Shown here: positions 25,254 through 28,762 of the stretch, piece by piece
Layout of the letters: each line of letters opens with the position of its first letter
Numbering within the stretch: the first letter of the stretch is position 1
NCBI GenBank assembly: GCA_964467615.1
Contig: CAYXRK010000041.1
Span: 1 to 28,762 of the forward strand
Source: CAYXRK01 sp964467615
GTDB lineage: Bacteria; Hydrogenedentota; Hydrogenedentia; Hydrogenedentales; GCA-2746185
Length of the DNA stretch: 28,762 nt
Direction: 5' to 3'
Notes under the pieces: model-generated
Told to the model about the DNA's origin: nothing
The model's database searches: none
Seen by the model: only the letters and a program-made list of their open reading frames with translations
Program-made: the position numbers and the translations under genes

Positions 25254-25616
25254 CTACCTCGCGAACGCGATCTCCAATTCCTCCGCGGCGTGGTGCAGGC
25301 GAACGTCATGCGTCCACAGCCGCGCTCCCGATAGCGCCGCGGAGACCAAGAGGTGGACATCGACAATTCCGAGTCCACGCCCCCAAAGTCGATATTGTTC
25401 GATGAAGAACCCGACTTCCCGGTCCTGCGTCGTTGATAGTCGGGGCAGTTCTCTAAAGTTATCTAGAGAGCGTCCTCGTTCAGGGAGCGTTCCGCACGCT
25501 AATTCACCAATCACCAACTCGTGCATCGCTATCCGCCTTTCGGAAACCATCACGGCGAAATCGGCGTCCTTCGATCGCAAGTATTCAATCCACACCGACG
25601 TATCGGCCAATATCAC
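25254..25616 (-). CDS. vapC: VapC-family PIN-domain ribonuclease toxin
   Basis: A 120-residue PIN-domain protein, the toxin half of a type II system that cleaves RNA (tRNA or rRNA in studied cases). Acidic active-site residues are seen in M-I-L-A-D-T-S-V-W (D5), E-L-V-I-G-E-L-A, G-I-V-D-V-H-L-L-V and L-W-T-H-D-V-R-L. The GTG start at 25616 lies 13 nt after the vapB stop with no strong ribosome binding site, consistent with lower toxin expression or coupling to vapB. Length is normal for VapC. Confidence 0.93.
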   Translation of the reverse strand: MILADTSVWIEYLRSKDADFAVMVSERRIAMHELVIGELACGTLPERGRSLDNFRELPRLSTTQDREVGFFIEQYRLWGRGLGIVDVHLLVSAALSGARLWTHDVRLHHAAEELEIAFAR

Positions 25617-25629
25617 GATCGATTGTCCA

Positions 25630-25812
25630 TCATTCTGAGTGACTAGGCGCAGACTTCCGAGGACGATTCATAAGCCGCCACATCCGTTCAGCCTTATGCC
25701 AACGGATTAACTCTTCCAATCCAAGTCGGACGGCCTCGGTTTTCTCGGACGTTTGTGCTGCACCCATCGCTTTCGACATCAATTTGTCGTCTATGTTTAG
25801 CGTTACACGCAT
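25630..25812 (-). CDS. vapB: VapB-family antitoxin paired with vapC
   Basis: A 60-residue protein starting M-R-V-T-L-N-I-D-D-K-L-M-S-K-A, the ribbon-helix-helix-like N-terminus of VapB antitoxins (DUF2191 type). A helix E-A-V-R-L-G-L-E-E-L-I follows, then a basic C-terminal tail (M-W-R-L-M-N-R-P-R-K-S) that would wrap the toxin. GGAG lies 6 nt before the ATG at 25812, which settles the start. It directly precedes vapC, the standard antitoxin-first order, and follows a second VapB-like gene. Confidence 0.9.
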   Translation of the reverse strand: MRVTLNIDDKLMSKAMGAAQTSEKTEAVRLGLEELIRWHKAERMWRLMNRPRKSAPSHSE

Positions 25813-25857
25813 CAGACACTCCATCTCGGCATGGCGCAACGCCCTGGCTGAATCACG

Positions 25858-26052
25858 TCACTGCCATTCCCGTCTGCGGGGTGGTACTTCCAAATCCGGC
25901 ATCGTGCCTCCCAAAGCCGCCAACTGCTTCGCCGCATCCGCAGAAATCAGCGCCTCAAGCGCCATTCGGACAAGCGTCGCGTTTTTCTTGATTCCGGTGA
26001 GCTCCGCCGCTTCGGCCAACAGCGCATCGTCGATGTTAATCGTCGTTCTCAT
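25858..26052 (-). CDS. Second VapB-like antitoxin, orphan (no adjacent toxin of its own)
   Basis: A 64-residue protein starting M-R-T-T-I-N-I-D-D-A-L-L-A-E-A-A-E, followed by N-A-T-L-V-R-M-A-L-E-A-L-I and a tail with M-P-D-L-E-V-P-P-R-R-R. This is the VapB type usually followed immediately by a PIN toxin, but here the next gene is a different vapB 45 nt downstream. It is either an orphan left after toxin loss, an extra regulator of the vapBC pair, or an anti-addiction antitoxin. A TTG 3 codons upstream is a less likely start. An operator-like palindrome sits just upstream, so it probably heads a three-gene antitoxin-antitoxin-toxin transcript. Confidence 0.88.
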   Translation of the reverse strand: MRTTINIDDALLAEAAELTGIKKNATLVRMALEALISADAAKQLAALGGTMPDLEVPPRRREWQ

Positions 26053-26063
26053 ATGTATCAATA

Positions 26064-26082
26064 TGTACGATCTATGCGTACA
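26064..26082. promoter_or_regulatory. Operator-like inverted repeat upstream of the vapB genes
   Basis: TGTACG (26064-26069) and CGTACA (26077-26082) flank 7 nt, ending about 12 nt from the first vapB-like ATG. VapB antitoxins usually bind such palindromes to repress their own operon. A direct ATATGTA repeat (26051-26067 region) overlaps. A weak minus-strand promoter (TTGATT, 16 nt, TACATA) covers the same bases. Confidence 0.45.
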
Positions 26083-26122
26083 AAATCAAAACCCCGGAGC
26101 GCGGTTTCCGGCGCTCCGGGGT
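26081..26122 (-). terminator. Intrinsic terminator after the thiolase gene
   Basis: A perfect 12-bp stem ACCCCGGAGCGC (26091-26102) with GCGCTCCGGGGT (26111-26122) and an 8-nt loop is followed on the minus strand by TTTTGATTTTG. It sits 20 nt beyond the thiolase stop codon and separates that operon from the vapB genes. Confidence 0.88.
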
Positions 26123-26142
26123 CGTAAATCGTCGCGTCTGGT

Positions 26143-27327
26143 TTAGTTGTTCGTGTCGCGTCCGACGAGTGACACGAAGCTCACGCATTTGCCGGGGCGG
26201 CCGCCGAGGTTGTGGGTGAGGCCGACTTTCGGCATATCGATTTGGCGTTCGCCGGCTTCGCCGCGGAGTTGAAGCCACATCTCGTACATCATGCGCAGGC
26301 CGGACGCGCCAATCGGGTGGCCAAAGGATTTCAGGCCGCCGTCCGGGTTAACCGGCAGCTTGCCCTTCAATTCGAAAGTGCCGTCGAGCACGTCGCGCCA
26401 TGCCTCGCCGCGCGGCGCAAAGCCGAGGTCTTCGTACAGCACCAATTCCGTCGGTGTGAAGCAGTCGTGTACTTCCGCCATCGACACTTGCTGGCGCGGG
26501 TTCGTGATGCCCGCCTGGTGATACGCATCGCGCGCCGACTCGACCACCTCGGGGAAGGTCGTGAAGTCGTAGTCCTGGTGCTTGTGTCCTTCGGCCGGCC
26601 CCGCGACGAAACTCAGCGCCTTGATGTAAATCGGTTTGTCGGTGTACTTGTGAGCGTCTTCGGCGCGGACCAGTATCGCGGCGGCAGAACCGTCGCTCAC
26701 GCCCGAGCAGTCCATGATGCCGAGCATCCCCGCGACTTTCGGCGACGCCTTGCAGGTCTCCATGTCCACCGCTTTGCGGAACTGCGCCTTCGGGTTCTTC
26801 GCGCCGTTCGCGTGGTTTTTCATCGCGATGCGCGCGAGCACTTCCTTGCCCACGTCCGGTTCGAGGCCGTACTTCTTGAAGTAGGCGGGCGCAAGCATCG
26901 AGAAGGATGCAGGCGCGGTCGTCGTCGGGTCGGAGCCATCCGTCGGCCCGCCGCCCGTCGCGAGGCCGGAGAAGCCCGAGTCCTTGAGTTTCTCGACGCC
27001 GATCGCCATCACGCAGTCATACGCGCCCGATGCAACGGCATACGCCGCGTTGCGGATCGCTTCGCTGCCGGTCGCGCAGAAATTCTCGACGTGCGTCACG
27101 GGCTTGTATTGTATTTTCAACGGCTCGGATAGCGTCAGTCCGGAGAGACTGCCCATCGTGCCGAGCCAGTAGGCGTCGATGTCGTCCGCCCCAACGCCCG
27201 CCGACTTCTTGGCCTCGTTCGCGGCCTCGACGAGCATGTCCTCGATGCTTCGGTCCCAGTGTTCGCCAAACGACGTACACCCCATACCGACGATGGCGAC
27301 CTTGTCGCAAATTCCCCTGCTGGCCAT
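26143..27327 (-). CDS. Thiolase-family protein (acetyl-CoA acetyltransferase, SCP-x/archaeal type)
   Basis: A 394-residue thiolase-fold enzyme that forms or cleaves carbon bonds between acyl-CoA units. The nucleophilic Cys84 is in V-E-N-F-C-A-T-G-S-E-A. The His box G-H-P-I-G-A-S-G and V-H-D-C-F-T segments are present, and the final G-G-R-P-G-K-C-V-S-F resembles the SCP-x/archaeal branch, which lacks the canonical C-terminal C-x-G motif. AGGAG lies 7 nt before the ATG. It follows the HMGS-like/DUF35 gene by 10 nt in the same direction and is followed by a strong terminator, so the two form a two-gene operon unless more genes lie beyond the window edge. By analogy with the archaeal thiolase-HMGS-DUF35 complex the products may physically associate. 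The substrate is not known. Confidence 0.93.
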   Translation of the reverse strand: MASRGICDKVAIVGMGCTSFGEHWDRSIEDMLVEAANEAKKSAGVGADDIDAYWLGTMGSLSGLTLSEPLKIQYKPVTHVENFCATGSEAIRNAAYAVASGAYDCVMAIGVEKLKDSGFSGLATGGGPTDGSDPTTTAPASFSMLAPAYFKKYGLEPDVGKEVLARIAMKNHANGAKNPKAQFRKAVDMETCKASPKVAGMLGIMDCSGVSDGSAAAILVRAEDAHKYTDKPIYIKALSFVAGPAEGHKHQDYDFTTFPEVVESARDAYHQAGITNPRQQVSMAEVHDCFTPTELVLYEDLGFAPRGEAWRDVLDGTFELKGKLPVNPDGGLKSFGHPIGASGLRMMYEMWLQLRGEAGERQIDMPKVGLTHNLGGRPGKCVSFVSLVGRDTNN

Positions 27328-27337
27328 AGTCTGTCTC

Positions 27338-28744
27338 CTATCGAGTGGGCCGCGCTTTCCAAAAGTAATTATGCACTCCGTCCGCCGTATAGAAACGCCG
27401 GAAGGTCAACTCCAATTCCTGACCGATGTCCACCGATTCCGGGTCGCAATCGGTCACTTCCAACTCTACTCGCCCGCCGCCGTCGAAATCCAACATTGCC
27501 ATGACCATCGGCGGCTGGAGCGTGTACGCCAATCGATCCAACGTATACGTCGCGATCTTCGCCGTGCGGTCTGCGAAACGCTCTTCCTTCATCTCCTGTT
27601 CGCCACACCGCGAGCACACCACCTGCGGCGGCAGATGCGGCTCGTTGCACTTGACGCAACGCGATGCCACGAAGCCGAACTTCCAGCGCCGCTTGCGGAA
27701 CGCGGGCGGACCGGCCGGGCGCGCCGGGTCGGGACGCCGTGGCCGCTCGAAGGGCAATATCTCGCGCCATTTGAGGTAACGCGCGTAGGCGAGGTTGTTG
27801 CGCTTCGATTCGACTTGACCGCGCACGGGTTTCGCGCTCGTGTGCGCTGCAAATGCGTCCGTCACTTTCAGCAACACCGCATCTACGCCGTCCGACACGG
27901 ACAACACCGCGATGCGGTCGCCCGGCTTCGCTTTGTCGAGCGCGGCGGCGAGCATCAGCCCGGCGTGCGCCGTTCCGGTGTGCCCGATCGATTCCAAAAA
28001 TTGATCGCCGATTTTCTCGGGCGGCAGCTTCATCGCCTTCGCGAGCGTCGCGACGGCGCGGGGGTTCGGCGAATCGACGACCACGCAGGCCAGATCGCCT
28101 GGATTGACACCGCATTTTTCCGCCAGCGCTTTCGCTGCGCTTATGAGCAGCGGCTCGTAAATCTGAGTGAGGCCGAAACGCTCCTCCCAGGTCTTCGCAA
28201 ACTTTTCGCCCGGAAGCCGCCAAGTCGCTTCGTGCTCGAGGGTTTCGCTGTAGACGCCTTCGACTTCGGCGATTACGTTTTCCGTGCCGACGAGAAATGC
28301 CGCCGCGCCGTCGCCGCCGCTTATCTCAGCGGCGCCTTCCGGCGCGCCAAGGCGCACGTCCGCCATTGTGACGAGAGCGTTGGAACCGGCACGAGAAGAT
28401 TCAAGGGCGGCCAACAACCCCGACAATCCCGCGCGCGTGGAACCGGCCAAATCGAGCGCACGCACCTGCGGCTTTAGGTCGAGCGCGGCATGAATCGCCG
28501 CCGCGTTCAACTTCTCCTGATACGGCGCACTGGTGGACGCGAAGCTCAGCGCGGTCACGGCTTCAGGCTTTTGGCCGCGCATCGTGTTGCGGGCGGCCTC
28601 GACAGCCATCGTGACGGCGTCCTCATCGAAGCCCGCGACAGCCCTCTCACCTTTCCCGGCGCGCGTCTCGAGCGCCTGCGCTACCGTCGAGCGTTGCAGC
28701 CGGTGATACGGCACATACGCCCCATACGAAATAATTCCAGCCAT
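27338..28744 (-). CDS. HMG-CoA synthase-like protein fused to a DUF35 zinc-ribbon/OB-fold domain, catalytic Cys absent
   Basis: A 468-residue protein. Residues 1 to about 310 follow the thiolase-like fold of HMG-CoA synthase (I-I-S-Y-G-A-Y-V-P at the start, G-D-G-A-A-A-F-L-V-G, S-I-G-H-T-G-T-A). After a basic Pro-rich linker (about 330-350) a DUF35 module begins with a zinc ribbon C363-x-x-C366 and C377-x-x-C380, then an OB fold. HMG-CoA synthases carry a catalytic Cys in A-C-x-A-G-T; the equivalent stretch here reads A-G-S-T-R-A-G (100-106), placing Thr103 at the Cys position. It is therefore unlikely to be a classical HMG-CoA synthase. It could act as a structural or channelling partner of the adjacent thiolase, or on another acyl-CoA. 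GGGAGG precedes the ATG at 28744. Upstream context is cut by the window edge. Confidence 0.88.
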   Translation of the reverse strand: MAGIISYGAYVPYHRLQRSTVAQALETRAGKGERAVAGFDEDAVTMAVEAARNTMRGQKPEAVTALSFASTSAPYQEKLNAAAIHAALDLKPQVRALDLAGSTRAGLSGLLAALESSRAGSNALVTMADVRLGAPEGAAEISGGDGAAAFLVGTENVIAEVEGVYSETLEHEATWRLPGEKFAKTWEERFGLTQIYEPLLISAAKALAEKCGVNPGDLACVVVDSPNPRAVATLAKAMKLPPEKIGDQFLESIGHTGTAHAGLMLAAALDKAKPGDRIAVLSVSDGVDAVLLKVTDAFAAHTSAKPVRGQVESKRNNLAYARYLKWREILPFERPRRPDPARPAGPPAFRKRRWKFGFVASRCVKCNEPHLPPQVVCSRCGEQEMKEERFADRTAKIATYTLDRLAYTLQPPMVMAMLDFDGGGRVELEVTDCDPESVDIGQELELTFRRFYTADGVHNYFWKARPTR

Positions 28745-28762
28745 AGTCCCTCCCGCGTCACG

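Noticed and set aside
27179..28477. 432-codon plus-strand frame opposite the thiolase and HMGS-like genes
   Set aside because: It crosses two well-supported minus-strand genes and is rich in R, H and A, as expected of an antisense frame in GC-rich DNA.
1..28762. CRISPR arrays, tRNA or rRNA genes
   Set aside because: No regularly spaced repeats and no tRNA or rRNA core motifs were seen on either strand.

Overview
This 28.8 kb window looks like chromosome from a GC-rich, Gram-negative-type, probably uncultured bacterium. The housekeeping genes (ileS, lspA, lgt, a DksA-type gene) do not fix the phylum. The sigma factor of the type common in Planctomycetes and Verrucomicrobia, the short N-terminal zinc ribbons on otherwise unknown proteins, and the exosortase/EpsI pair beside a Wza/Wzc export system point towards the PVC group or a neighbouring lineage such as Hydrogenedentota. 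That placement is inference only.

Layout. (1) 1-1870: A/T-richer DNA with one sigma factor gene (589-1296) and two long gene-poor stretches, one of them bounded by a 17-nt imperfect inverted repeat. (2) 1871-4922: a secreted PDZ plus alpha/beta-hydrolase protein whose nucleophile position reads Gly instead of Ser, divergent from a PilT-type ATPase with an extra N-terminal domain. (3) 4923-6545: an A/T-rich accessory patch with a REP-like hairpin, a frameshifted pseudogene, and a tail-to-tail pair made of a small unknown protein and a Panacea-domain (antitoxin-type) protein. (4) 6546-11100: a minus-strand cluster in the transcription order ileS, dksA-like, lspA, lgt. (5) 11101-24444: a plus-strand exopolysaccharide/exosortase locus. 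It has a sigma-70-like and a sigma-54-like promoter, a sigma-54 activator ATPase, a Wza-type export protein, a Wzc-type co-polymerase/kinase, a WecG/TagA/CpsF glycosyltransferase, a 1079-residue TPR protein, an exosortase, EpsI, and two unrecognised zinc-ribbon proteins. (6) 24459-26122: a TrhA/hemolysin III membrane protein, a vapBC pair preceded by an orphan second VapB, an operator-like palindrome and a strong terminator. (7) 26143-28744: a two-gene operon for an HMG-CoA-synthase-like protein fused to a DUF35 zinc-ribbon/OB domain, followed by a thiolase.

How the genes work together. In the central locus the regulator probably controls its own operon. WecG, Wza and Wzc supply polysaccharide synthesis and export. 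The TPR protein and the exosortase/EpsI pair resemble the PrsT/EpsH/EpsI part of proteobacterial PEP-CTERM/EPS clusters, but no PEP-CTERM-type substrate is visible here. The two zinc-ribbon proteins at the end of this locus, and the Panacea-linked pair, are the best places to look for undescribed biology. The HMGS-like/thiolase operon resembles the archaeal thiolase-HMGS-DUF35 assembly, but its synthase lacks the usual catalytic cysteine.
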